Source: Rhodanobacteraceae bacterium
GTDB lineage: Bacteria; Pseudomonadota; Gammaproteobacteria; Xanthomonadales; Xanthomonadaceae
NCBI GenBank assembly: GCA_024233975.1
Contig: JACKOX010000023.1
Location: 1-48,999, forward strand
Length of the DNA: 48,999 bases
Direction: 5' to 3'
In this document: positions 16,251-25,600 of the stretch, piece by piece
Layout: each line of letters begins with the position of its first letter
How positions within the stretch are numbered: position 1 is the first letter of the stretch
Program-made: the position numbers and the translations under genes
The notes under the pieces: model-generated
Seen by the model: only the letters and a program-made list of their open reading frames with translations
The model's database searches: none
What the model was told of the DNA's origin: nothing

Positions 16251-17114
16251 TCAGCGGTTGCGCAGGATGTTGCCGGGAAGGAACTGCCAGGTGCGCGTGA
16301 TGTTGAGGATGTCCACGTTCTCGCTGTTCTCCGGGATCGGCGCGAACGGCGAGGACAGCTTGACGATGCGCACGGCGGCTTCGTCCAGCAGCGGTTCGCC
16401 GCTGGACTGGATGATTTCCACGCTCTCCACCGTGCCATCTCGGCGCACTTCAACGGTCATCACCACCTCGCCGTGCAGGTTGCGACGGCGCGCCTCGTCC
16501 GGGTAGTTCAGGTTGCCGATGCGCTCCACGCGGGCTACCCAGCCGCGCAGGTAGCTGGCGTATTCGTAGGCCTTGGTGTTGGCAGTGAGGAAGGCCTTTT
16601 TCGGGCGCTTGGCATACTGGTGGCTCTTGCGCTCGATTTCGGCGGACAGCCGCGCCATTTCCAGCTTCTGGCGCAGGATCTCGCGGTCGCTGGGAATCGG
16701 AAGGTCCGGCGTTGGCCGCTTTTCGAGGTCATTGACCGAGAACTCGGACTGGCCGGTGGTGGTGACCAGCGCCTGGCTGTGGTCGGGTTCCGGTCGCGGC
16801 GTACTGGCCTCGACCTCCATCGGTGCCTGGCCCTGCTGCGGCAGCGGGGTGGGGCCGGTCTGCGCCTCGCTGGGTCGATCGCGCTGGTCGCTGTCGCCGC
16901 CGCCGGTCTGGTTGTGCTGCGACAGGTAGTCGGCCTGGTCAGGTGCGTTTTCGGTCTGCGTGCGCGCGAGGATTACATCCAGCGTTGGCGCCACTGGTGC
17001 GGCGTCCTCGCGGCTGAAGCCGATGCCCAGCGCGAGCACGCCGTGGGCGATCAGCGAAAAGGCGATGGTCGCGCCGAGCCGGTCGCCCGGGCCGATCCGC
17101 GGCGCGGCATTCAC
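16251..17114 (-). CDS. TonB-type energy transducer
   Basis: A 287-residue protein with an N-terminal membrane anchor (about residues 14-34, FSLIAHGVLALGIGFS). A Pro/Gln/Glu-rich periplasmic region of about 150 residues and a C-terminal TonB domain (about 195-285) follow, the latter including YPDEARRRNLHGEVVMTVEVRRDG and a PLLDEAAVRIVK helix. It would transmit inner-membrane proton-motive force to outer-membrane receptors. exbB/exbD are not adjacent. It overlaps the gshB stop by four bases, so the two genes are coupled. The tonB-gshB-pilG order is typical of Xanthomonas relatives. Confidence 0.88.
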   Translation of the reverse strand: MNAAPRIGPGDRLGATIAFSLIAHGVLALGIGFSREDAAPVAPTLDVILARTQTENAPDQADYLSQHNQTGGGDSDQRDRPSEAQTGPTPLPQQGQAPMEVEASTPRPEPDHSQALVTTTGQSEFSVNDLEKRPTPDLPIPSDREILRQKLEMARLSAEIERKSHQYAKRPKKAFLTANTKAYEYASYLRGWVARVERIGNLNYPDEARRRNLHGEVVMTVEVRRDGTVESVEIIQSSGEPLLDEAAVRIVKLSSPFAPIPENSENVDILNITRTWQFLPGNILRNR

Positions 17115-18058
17115 CCGCGCAGGGCCTCGATGCGGTCGAACAGCAGGCCGGCGACGTTGAGACCGGCGCCGGCGTCGATTTCACGGATGCAGGTCGGGCT
17201 GGTCACGTTGACCTCGGTCAGATACCCGCCGATCACGTCCAGGCCCACGAACAGCATGCCGCGGCGGCGCATTTCCGGACCGACCTGGGCTGCGATCCAG
17301 CGATCGCGGTCATCCAGTTCGCGCACCTCGCCGCGACCACCGGCGGCCAGGTTGCCGCGGAAATCGCCGCCCTGCGGGATGCGCGCCAGCAGATGCGATA
17401 CCGGCTCGCCATCGACCAGCAGGATGCGCTTGTCGCCCTGGGTGATTTCCGGGATGTAGCGCTGGATCATGGCCTGGCGCTGGCCGCCATCGGTCAGCGT
17501 TTCCAGGATGACCTTGAGATTGTCGTCGCCGGCGCGGGCACGGAAAATCGATCGCCCGCCCATGCCGTCCAGCGGCTTGATGACGCAGTCCTCGTGCTCG
17601 GCGACAAACGCGGCGAGCTCGTCCATGCGTCGGCTGACCCGCGTCGGCGGACAGCACTGCGGGAAGCGAAGCGCCGCCAGCTTCTCGTTCAGGTCGCGGA
17701 GGCCGGCCGCTCGGTTCACTACCAGCACGCCGGCCAGCTCGGCCTGCTCCAGGATCAGCGTGTCATACAGGAAGGCGCTGTCGACGGGTGGGTCCTTGCG
17801 CATCAGGATCACGTCCATCCGGTCCAGGGCACATGGCGCCGGACCACCCAGCCGGTGCCAGTCCTTCGGGTCGTCGCGGACTTCCAGCGCCGCGGACCGT
17901 GCCACCGGCTGGCTGCCCTCCAGGCCAAGGCTGCCCGGCAGCAGATAGTGCAGGCGGTGCCCGCGGCGCTGCGCTTCCAGCAGCATCGCCAGCGAGGAAT
18001 CCTTGTTCGGTTTGATGGACTGGATCGGGTCCATCACCACGGCGATATCCAGCGCCAT
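17111..18058 (-). CDS. gshB: glutathione synthetase
   Basis: ATP-grasp ligase joining gamma-glutamylcysteine and glycine. The 315-residue protein starts MALDIAVVMDPIQSIKPNKDS, the conserved N-terminal substrate-site segment. It has the ATP-grasp glycine-rich loop CVIKPLDGMGGRSIFR, the YIPEI and DKRILLVDGEP segments, and the catalytic-magnesium region ending GGYLTEVNVTSPTCIREID. Length matches the family. It is divergent from pilG and coupled with the downstream tonB-like gene. Confidence 0.96.
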   Translation of the reverse strand: MALDIAVVMDPIQSIKPNKDSSLAMLLEAQRRGHRLHYLLPGSLGLEGSQPVARSAALEVRDDPKDWHRLGGPAPCALDRMDVILMRKDPPVDSAFLYDTLILEQAELAGVLVVNRAAGLRDLNEKLAALRFPQCCPPTRVSRRMDELAAFVAEHEDCVIKPLDGMGGRSIFRARAGDDNLKVILETLTDGGQRQAMIQRYIPEITQGDKRILLVDGEPVSHLLARIPQGGDFRGNLAAGGRGEVRELDDRDRWIAAQVGPEMRRRGMLFVGLDVIGGYLTEVNVTSPTCIREIDAGAGLNVAGLLFDRIEALRG

Positions 18059-18117
18059 CGGTCGTCCTGTCTGGTGGGTCGTCGGAAGTCTTTCCGACCT
18101 GCATCACGGAGAGGCCT

Positions 18118-18123
18118 ATACTA
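18118..18123 (-). promoter_or_regulatory. putative gshB extended -10 element
   Basis: Read on the minus strand, the segment gives TGCTAGTAT, an extended -10 (TGn plus TAGTAT), about 60 bp upstream of the gshB start. The -35 is weak. Confidence 0.4.
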
Positions 18124-18178
18124 GCAGGCGGGCATTGTTACGAATGGTCGATTCCCCTGCGGTTTTAAGGGCTTCGGC

Positions 18179-18209
18179 TTGACAGTTTGTGCGATCACTG
18201 GGATATAGG
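18179..18209 (+). promoter_or_regulatory. sigma-70-type promoter of the pilG-chp operon
   Basis: A consensus TTGACA -35 at 18179-18184 is followed by GATATAGG. Taking GATATA (18202-18207) as the -10 gives a 17-bp spacer, while TATAGG (18204-18209) gives 19 bp. It lies about 90 bp before the pilG start and is the best -35 match in the window. Confidence 0.65.
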
Positions 18210-18294
18210 GTGTATGGCCTAGGCAACGCGAGGTTTTCCCCGGTTGCAGGTCCATGCCGACATTGGCGGGGCGGGACGCCCTTGGGGAACGCGA

Positions 18295-18693
18295 ATGGAT
18301 GACAATCAGACAGCAACCAGCCTGGCCGGACTCAAGGTCATGGTCATCGACGATTCGAAGACCATTCGCCGCACCGCCGAAACGCTGCTGAAAAAGGAAG
18401 GCTGTGAAGTGGTCACGGCGACGGATGGTTTCGAAGCCCTGTCCAAGATCGCCGACCACCAGCCGCAGGTTATTTTCGTCGACATCATGATGCCGAGACT
18501 CGACGGCTATCAGACCTGTGCGCTCATCAAGAACAACCAGGAATTCAAATCGACGCCGGTGATCATGCTGTCGTCGAAGGATGGCCTGTTCGACAAGGCC
18601 AAGGGCCGCATCGTCGGCTCCGAGCAGTACCTGACCAAACCCTTCAGCCGTGACGAGCTGCTGAGCGCGATCCGTCGCCACGTATCACGCTGA
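18295..18693 (+). CDS. pilG: Chp-system response regulator PilG
   Basis: A 132-residue single-domain receiver, phosphorylated by ChpA. In Pseudomonas it promotes pilus extension and cAMP signalling. Visible residues are D19/D20, phospho-acceptor D63 in IFVDIMMPRLDG, S93 in IMLSSKDG and K115 in YLTKPFS. The ATG at 18295 (MDDNQTATSLAGLKVMVIDDS) is preferred to a TTG further upstream. First gene of the chemosensory operon. Confidence 0.95.
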   Translation: MDDNQTATSLAGLKVMVIDDSKTIRRTAETLLKKEGCEVVTATDGFEALSKIADHQPQVIFVDIMMPRLDGYQTCALIKNNQEFKSTPVIMLSSKDGLFDKAKGRIVGSEQYLTKPFSRDELLSAIRRHVSR

Positions 18694-18729
18694 GGGAGTG
18701 GAAGGGAAGCAAGACCAAGGGGGCAATAC

Positions 18730-19098
18730 ATGGCACGGATCCTGATTATCGATGACTCACCGACCGATACCCGCGTGTTCACCACGACGCTGGAAAAACA
18801 CGGGCACGAGGTCCTTAGCGCCGGCAGTGCCGAGGACGGCGTCGAGTTGTGCAAGAAGGAGCATCCGGACCTGGTGCTGATGGACGTGATCCTGCCTGGC
18901 ATGAACGGCTTCCAGGCTACCCGCGCCCTGTCGCGCGACGAGTCGACCTCGGATATCCCGATCATCATCGTCAGCACCAAGAACATGGAAACCGACCGCG
19001 TCTGGGGCATGCGCCAGGGCGCCAAGGACTACATCGTCAAGCCGCCCAGCGAGCGCGAACTGATGTCGCGCGTGAACGCGCTGCTGGCAGGGGAGTAA
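18730..19098 (+). CDS. pilH: Chp-system response regulator PilH
   Basis: A 122-residue single-domain receiver, the partner of PilG, associated with pilus retraction or acting as a phosphate sink. Visible residues are D8/D9 in LIIDDSPTDTR, phospho-acceptor D52 in LVLMDVILPGMNG, S82/T83 and K104 in YIVKPPSE. An AAGGGGGC ribosome site precedes the ATG. The gap to pilG is 36 bp. Confidence 0.95.
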   Translation: MARILIIDDSPTDTRVFTTTLEKHGHEVLSAGSAEDGVELCKKEHPDLVLMDVILPGMNGFQATRALSRDESTSDIPIIIVSTKNMETDRVWGMRQGAKDYIVKPPSERELMSRVNALLAGE

Positions 19099-19108
19099 TC
19101 GTCAGGAT

Positions 19109-19657
19109 ATGGCCGGGGCACAGCTGCTGAACAATCCATTCGAGGTATTGGCCGACTACGAGCGGCGCAGCCTTGCCCATGTCGCGGGTCTCCCCGAGCA
19201 GATCGATGCGCCTGGCATGTGGCGCGGCGTGGCCTATCGCATTGGCGACCACCGGCTGGCGTCGGATTTCGGCGAGATCGTCGAAATCATCACCTGCCCG
19301 CCGCTGACCCTGGTGCCGGGATCGCAGTCGTGGCTGCTGGGCGTCGCGAACATCCGCGGCAACCTGCTGCCGGTGGTGGACCTCAAGCAGTTCCTGGAAG
19401 GCGAACGCACGGTGGTCCACGAAAACACCCGCATGCTGGTGATCCGCCAGTCTGGCGGCGACGTGGCCGTGCTGATCGACGAGCTATACGGTCAGCGCAA
19501 TTTCCATGACGAGCAGGCGGAAGATTCCGACCGTTTCGATGCCAGCCGCTACGAGCACTTCGTGAAGAAGTCGTATCGACTGGGTGATGCATTGTGGGGC
19601 GTGTTCAGCATGTCGGTGTTGACGCGGACGCCCGAATTCCGGCAGGCCTCGGTGTGA
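19109..19657 (+). CDS. pilI: CheW-like coupling protein PilI
   Basis: A 182-residue CheW-domain protein linking the PilJ receptor with the ChpA kinase. The core contains GVAYRIGDHRLASDFGEIVEII, the receptor-binding LLGVANIRGNLLPVVDLKQFL and AVLIDELYGQRNF. It begins 10 bp after pilH and is followed by pilJ, the standard order. Confidence 0.94.
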   Translation: MAGAQLLNNPFEVLADYERRSLAHVAGLPEQIDAPGMWRGVAYRIGDHRLASDFGEIVEIITCPPLTLVPGSQSWLLGVANIRGNLLPVVDLKQFLEGERTVVHENTRMLVIRQSGGDVAVLIDELYGQRNFHDEQAEDSDRFDASRYEHFVKKSYRLGDALWGVFSMSVLTRTPEFRQASV

Positions 19658-19697
19658 TGCCGGGCGTAGTACAGAGACTTTCAATGAGGGGCGAGCA

Positions 19698-21728
19698 ATG
19701 AGCACGGCAGGCGGACTCACCGGCAAGGAACGCAGTTCCGGGATCAACCTCTGGATTTTCATCCTGATCGTGGCGCTGGCCGCATTGGGCGGCAACGTCT
19801 TCTGGGGTAACCAGAAGAGCACCGAGGAGAGCAACGCGCAGCGTCTGGTTGCCGACATCCAGGTGAAATCACAGCAGATCGCTACCTACGCATCCGAGGC
19901 CGCCTCGGGTAACTTCGATTCGTTCGAAGAGCTGCGATCCACGCAGACGGATATCCAGAAGAGCCTCAACGCACTCAGGCAGGGCAGCGAGGAATTCGGC
20001 GTGCCGTCCTACCAGAACGAAGGTGCGGTTGGCGCGAAGCTGACTGAACTCACTCAGGTATGGGGTCCGGTCAACCAGAACGCCACCAGCATTCTTGAGC
20101 GTGAGGACCTGGTTCTTAACCTGACCGATACGGCCGGCGAGTTCTCTGCCACGGTGCCCCGCTTGCAGCCGCTGATGGACTCGGTCGTGCGCGACATGGT
20201 GAGTTCGGGTACCGCCACCTCCGGCCAGATCTACACCGCCGCCCAGCAGATCCTGTTCGCCGACCGAATGGTGCGCCGCGTAACGGAAATCCTGCAGGGT
20301 GGTTCGGTTGCAACTTCAGCCGCCGACAACCTGGCGCTGGACGCCGCCCGGTTCGGCCAGATTCTCGATGGCCTGATGAACGGTAGCGATTCCGTGCGTC
20401 GCGTCACCTCGCCCGGTGCCCGCAACACGCTGGAAGAGGTCAACGACATCTACACCGGCATGCAGGCCAACGTGGATAGCATCATCGAAGGTTCCACCAG
20501 CCTGTTCGAGGTGAAGGAAGCCTCCGACCAAATCGTGCTTGATTCCAAGCAGATGCTGGATAGCGCGAACAATGTGCAGCAGGCCCTGATCAACCTGCCG
20601 GGTGAGCGCCCGCTGCCGAGTTTCACGGTGACCCTGATTTCCGGTGCGCTGGCAATCCTCGGCCTGATCGGCCTTCTGTACTCCTTGTACCGCGACCAGT
20701 CGCGCCGGTTCCGCGGCACTCAGGAACTCAATCAGCGTAACCAGGAAGCCATTCTGCGACTGCTGGACGAAATGGGCTCGCTGGCTGAAGGCGACCTCAC
20801 TGTCCGTGCAACGGTTACCGAGGACATCACCGGCGCCATCGCGGACTCGATCAACTTCGCCGTCGAGGCGCTGCGATCCCTCGTAACCACGATTAACGAG
20901 ACCGCCGTGCAGGTGGCCGCCGCTGCCCAGGAAACGCAGGCCACGGCCATCCACCTCGCCGAGGCCGCCGAGCACCAGGCACAGCAGATCACATCCGCAT
21001 CGGCCGCGATCAACGAAATCGCCGTCTCCATCGATGAGGTCTCGAAGAACTCCGCCGAATCGGCCGACGTGGCCCAGCGCTCGGTGCAGATCGCCGCAAA
21101 GGGCGCCGAAGTGGTGCGCCAGACGATTCAGGGCATGGACTCGATTCGTGACCAGATCCAGGAAACCTCGAAGCGAATCAAGCGACTGGGTGAGTCGTCA
21201 CAGGAAATTGGTTCCATCATCGAACTGATTAACGACATCTCCGAACAGACCAACATCCTGGCACTTAACGCCGCTATTCAGGCGGCCTCCGCCGGTGAAG
21301 CGGGCCGCGGTTTCGCGGTCGTGGCCGACGAAGTGCAGCGACTGGCCGAACGCGCATCCAACGCAACCAAGCGAATCGAAACGCTGGTGCAGACGATTCA
21401 GGCCGATACCAACGAAGCGGTGTCCTCGATGGAACAGACCACCGCCGAGGTGGTCGCGGGTGCCCGCCTCGCCGAGGACGCCGGTCTGGCACTGGGCGAG
21501 ATCGAAAAGGTGTCGAACGACCTCGCCGACCTCATTCAGAACATCTCCGAGGCGGCGCGCCAGCAGTCGGCCGCGGCAACCAACATCTCCGCGACCATGA
21601 ACGTGATTCAGGAAATCACCTCGCAGACCTCGATGGGTGCGAGCCAGACGGCCGAGTCGATTGGCAACCTGGCGCAGCTCGCCGCCGACCTGCGTCGTTC
21701 GGTCGCCGACTTCAAGCTGCCGGGCTGA
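19698..21728 (+). CDS. pilJ: methyl-accepting chemotaxis receptor PilJ
   Basis: A 676-residue receptor with two membrane helices, near residues 17-37 (LWIFILIVALAALGGNVFW) and 311-333 (VTLISGALAILGLIGLLYSLY). They enclose a periplasmic PilJ sensor domain. The cytoplasmic part has a HAMP-like region and a long coiled-coil signalling domain whose tip is QTNILALNAAIQAASAGEAG, starting near residue 517. The Ala-Ser-Ala substitution in the tip is characteristic of PilJ. It senses surface or pilin cues and controls ChpA. A GAGGGG site precedes the ATG. Confidence 0.96.
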   Translation: MSTAGGLTGKERSSGINLWIFILIVALAALGGNVFWGNQKSTEESNAQRLVADIQVKSQQIATYASEAASGNFDSFEELRSTQTDIQKSLNALRQGSEEFGVPSYQNEGAVGAKLTELTQVWGPVNQNATSILEREDLVLNLTDTAGEFSATVPRLQPLMDSVVRDMVSSGTATSGQIYTAAQQILFADRMVRRVTEILQGGSVATSAADNLALDAARFGQILDGLMNGSDSVRRVTSPGARNTLEEVNDIYTGMQANVDSIIEGSTSLFEVKEASDQIVLDSKQMLDSANNVQQALINLPGERPLPSFTVTLISGALAILGLIGLLYSLYRDQSRRFRGTQELNQRNQEAILRLLDEMGSLAEGDLTVRATVTEDITGAIADSINFAVEALRSLVTTINETAVQVAAAAQETQATAIHLAEAAEHQAQQITSASAAINEIAVSIDEVSKNSAESADVAQRSVQIAAKGAEVVRQTIQGMDSIRDQIQETSKRIKRLGESSQEIGSIIELINDISEQTNILALNAAIQAASAGEAGRGFAVVADEVQRLAERASNATKRIETLVQTIQADTNEAVSSMEQTTAEVVAGARLAEDAGLALGEIEKVSNDLADLIQNISEAARQQSAAATNISATMNVIQEITSQTSMGASQTAESIGNLAQLAADLRRSVADFKLPG

Positions 21729-21759
21729 GGCGCGGCGCGGGAGGGGATGAAGGAAAGGC

Positions 21760-22647
21760 ATGGGAGCAGTAATGGCAATTGACGCAGGCAGCGCGAGGGG
21801 GGCGGCAATGGATGAAGCCGAATTCCAGCGCTGGGTGCGGCTGCTCGAAACGCGAACCGGCGTCACCGTGCCGCCGGAGCGCAAGCCGTTCCTCGAGACT
21901 GGCCTGCGTCGACGCATGCGTGAGACCGGGCACGAGGCCTACGCCAGCTACTACGAGGACCTGCTCGACGGTGCCAAGGGTGCTGTCGAGTGGGCGGCGC
22001 TGGTCGACCACCTGACCGTCCACGAGACGCATTTCTTCCGTCATCCACCGTCGCTGCAGCTGATCCGCGACGAGTGGTTGCCTGGCTGGCTGGCGTCGAC
22101 CGAGGCCGAGCAGACGCTGCATGCGCTGTCGGTGGGTTGTTCGACCGGTGAAGAGGCCTACACGTTGGCCATGGTGCTGGATGCGGCGCTCTCGCAGATG
22201 GTGCCGGCCCGTCGTTTCGGCATCACCGCCACCGACGTGAGCCAGTCGGCGCTGGCGGTTGCGCGTACGGCGGAATACCCACAGGACCGTTTCGACGAGG
22301 TGCCGCAGGTCTATCGGGACACTGCCATCGAGCGGCTGGAGGGCGGCACGCTGCGCATCAGCGAACGGCTGCGCAAGCGCGTCGGATTCGCCTGCGTCAA
22401 CCTGTTGCACGCCACTCGCGCCCCGCTGCGCCAGTTGGATCTTATTTACTGCCAGAACGTCCTGATCTACTTCGCCCGCGAGCGTCGCGGGGAGTTGCTG
22501 GATGGTCTGGCCCGCCTGCTCAGGCCCAACGGCCTGATGGTACTCGGCCCGGGTGAAGTGACCGGGTGGAGCCACCCACAGTTGAGGCGCACCGGTGGCC
22601 GGCAGACGCTGGCCTTCGTGCGGACATCGAAAGAGACCCAGGCATGA
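21760..22647 (+). CDS. pilK: CheR-type methyltransferase PilK
   Basis: SAM-dependent methylation of receptor glutamates. The 295-residue protein has the CheR N-domain (MDEAEFQRWVRLLETRTGVTV), the substrate-specific segment LTVHETHFFRHP, the SAM motif LSVGCSTGEEAYTLAM, ITATDVSQSAL and the LIYCQNVLIYF motif. Three in-frame ATGs exist: 21760 has AGGA 5 bp upstream, while 21808 has AGGGGGG and fits the family N-terminus. Its end overlaps the chpA start by four bases. Confidence 0.93.
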   Translation: MGAVMAIDAGSARGAAMDEAEFQRWVRLLETRTGVTVPPERKPFLETGLRRRMRETGHEAYASYYEDLLDGAKGAVEWAALVDHLTVHETHFFRHPPSLQLIRDEWLPGWLASTEAEQTLHALSVGCSTGEEAYTLAMVLDAALSQMVPARRFGITATDVSQSALAVARTAEYPQDRFDEVPQVYRDTAIERLEGGTLRISERLRKRVGFACVNLLHATRAPLRQLDLIYCQNVLIYFARERRGELLDGLARLLRPNGLMVLGPGEVTGWSHPQLRRTGGRQTLAFVRTSKETQA

Positions 22648-25600
22648 GGCTGTCCGAAGACATTGATTTCACCACGCTGACCTGGGTCAAGGGTGAGCTG
22701 GACGAAACCCTGAAGCAGGCACGACATGCCCTGGAGGCCTATGTCGAGGACCCGCAGGACAGCAGCCAGATGCGGTTCTGCGCGACCTACCTGCATCAGG
22801 TGCATGGCACGCTGCGCATGGTCGAGCTATATGGCGCGGCCATGGTCACCGAGGAAATGGAGCGCCTGTCGACCGCGCTGCTGGAAGGCGAGGTCAAGGA
22901 GCGTGACGAGGCCTATGCGGTGCTCATGCGCGGCATCGTGCAGCTGCCGGATTACCTGGAGCGCCTGCAGTCCGGCCACAAGGACATTCCCATCGTCCTG
23001 CTGCCACTGCTCAACGAATTGCGTGCATCGCGTGGCGAGAAGAGCCTGTCGGAAAGCGTGCTGTTCACGCCGGATCTCTCCCGTGCGCTGCCGGAATCGG
23101 CCAAGGGGCCGGATCTGCCAATGCCGGACCTGGAGGTCCGCCAGTTCGCCGAGAAGCAGCGCAGCCAGTTCCAGCTGGCGCTGCTCAACTGGTTCAAGGG
23201 CCAGGACATCGACGCCAACATCGCCAAGATCAGCGATGTCTGCGATCAGCTGGTCGCGCACACCAACCAGGAAGAGGCCCGCCGCCTGTTCTGGGTGGCG
23301 GCTGGCGTCATGGAAGCGCTGCGCGCCAAGGCTTTCGAGCCGAGCCAGCAGCTCAAGCAGACCATCGGCAAGGTCGAGCGCGAGATCAAGCGCCTCGCTG
23401 ACGCCGGTGAGTCCAGCTTCCGCGTGGATCCGCCGCGTGACCTGACCCGCAACCTGCTGTATTTCGTGGCACATGCACCCACCGAGCATGGTCGCATCGG
23501 CGAGCTGCGCGAGGTGTTCCGCCTCAACGCGCTGTTGCCCAGCGAGGAAGAGCTGGCGCACGCACAGGGTGTGTTGTCCGGACACAACCGTGCCCTGCTG
23601 GACACCGTTTCGGCGGCGATCAAGGACGACCTGATGCGCGTCAAGGACGCGCTCGATCTGCACCTGCGCAATCCGGATGCCGATATCGCCACGCTGCAGC
23701 CACAGGTCGAGGTGCTCGACCGCGTCGGTGACACGCTGGGCATGCTCGGTCTGGGGGTTGCGCGTCGCGTCATCCAGGACCAGCACGACGCGGTCAGCGA
23801 CATGCTCAATGGCAGCCGCGAAGCGACCGAATCCGCCCTGCTGGACGTTGCCGGCGCGCTGCTCTACGTCGAGGCATCGCTGGACGACCAGGTGCAGGGC
23901 ATGGGCGGCGAAAAGACGGCCCCGGCCGGTGACGGGCGCCCGCTGCCGATGGCGGAGGGCCAGAAGGTCCTCGACGCCGTGGTTAAGGAAGCACAGTCCA
24001 ACTTTGCCCAGGTGAAGCAGTGCTTCGTCGCCTTCGTCGAATCCAGCTGGGATCACGCGCAGCTGACCGACGTACCGCGCCTGCTGGAAGAAGTGGCTGG
24101 CGCATTCCGCATCATGGAGCTGGACGAGCCGCCGCAGTACCTGGCCGCCGTTCGCCGCTTCACCGAAATCGAATTGCTGGGCCGCAAGCGTGTGCCGAAT
24201 GGCCAGCAGATGGACACTCTGGCCGATGTGCTGGCCAGCCTCGAATACTTCATCGAAGCGCTGCGCGAGCACCGGCCGAAGCGCGACACCGTGCTGCAGA
24301 CGACCCGTGACAGCCTGGAATCTTTGGGTTACTGGCCGATTCCGGACCTGCCGGCCGACCTGCAGGCGGCTCCGGCGGAAGCTTCTGCGCCCGTTGAAGC
24401 GCCTGAGCCTGCTCCGGTCGAAATGCCGGCAGCGCCCGCCGCCGCCGCGCCACAAGCCAGCGAACCCGCTGCGCCAGCCGCACCGGCTGAGACGAAGACC
24501 GAAGCTCCGACCCCGACGCCCGCGCCGGAACCCGCCGCATCGACCGAAGTCCCCGTTGCTCCGACGCCCGCGCCCGTCAGCGCGCCGGCAGCCGCAGCAC
24601 CGCCGCCGGGACATGGTGGATTTGAAGGGGCCGCCGACGATATCGATGATGAGATCCGCGAGGTGTTCATCGAGGAAGTCGAGGAGGAGATCAACAACCT
24701 CGAAGAGCTCCTGCCAGCCTGGAAGAAGCAGCCGGAGAACCTCGACCTGCTGAAGCCGATCCGCCGCGTGTTCCACACCCTGAAGGGCAGTGGCCGGCTG
24801 GTTGGCGCGCTCACCCTGGGCGAGTTCAGCTGGAAGGTCGAGAACATGCTCAACCGCGTGCTCGACCAGACCGTCCAGCCCGGCGAGCCGGTGCAGGCGC
24901 TGATCCAACACGCCTACAACGTGCTGCCCGAGATGCTGTCGGCGCTGCGTGGCGAAGGCGGCGTGAGCACCGACCTGGAGGCGATCAAGGCCGTGGCCGA
25001 TCGTCTCTCCGAAGGCGAGGAGGCCTGGTACACGCCAGCGGCTGCGGTTGCCGAGCCGGCCCAGGTTGCGGTGGAAGCAGCACCGGTCGAGGAAGCGGCA
25101 GCCGAGGAAGAAGCCGAGGCAGCCGTCGAGTCTGCCGAGGAAGCGGTCGCAGAGGTCGAGGAAGCCGACGGTGGCATGTTGTCGCGCTTCGGTATCGACC
25201 CCTTGCTGTTCGACATCCTGAAGACTGAAGTCGCTGGCCATCTGGAAGGCGTCGAGACCTTCCTCGCGCGCTGCGAACCGGCGCCTGTCCCCGCCGACGA
25301 CTCGCTGCTGCGTGCCGTGCACACCATGAACGGCGCTTTCGCGATGACCGAAGTGCCGGGCATCACCGATGTCGTCAGCCCGCTGGAGGGTTACATCAAG
25401 CGCCTGCTGGCGCAGGGTGCGGCGCCAACGGCCGCGGGTCTGGGCCTGATGCGGGAGTCAGTCGCGGCGGTTCGCGAAGTGATGGACCGACTGGAGTCCG
25501 GCAGCAGCCTACCCGCGCTCGCCGACCTCAGTTCGCGCCTCATGGCCGAGCGCGACACGCTGCCGGAGCCGAAGGGCCCGTCGATCCCGATGCACCTCGA

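Noticed and set aside
22827..25322. An 831-codon minus-strand open frame opposite chpA
   Set aside because: Same reason: antisense to well-conserved chpA domains, rich in His/Arg/Leu/Gln as expected for a shadow frame in high-GC DNA.
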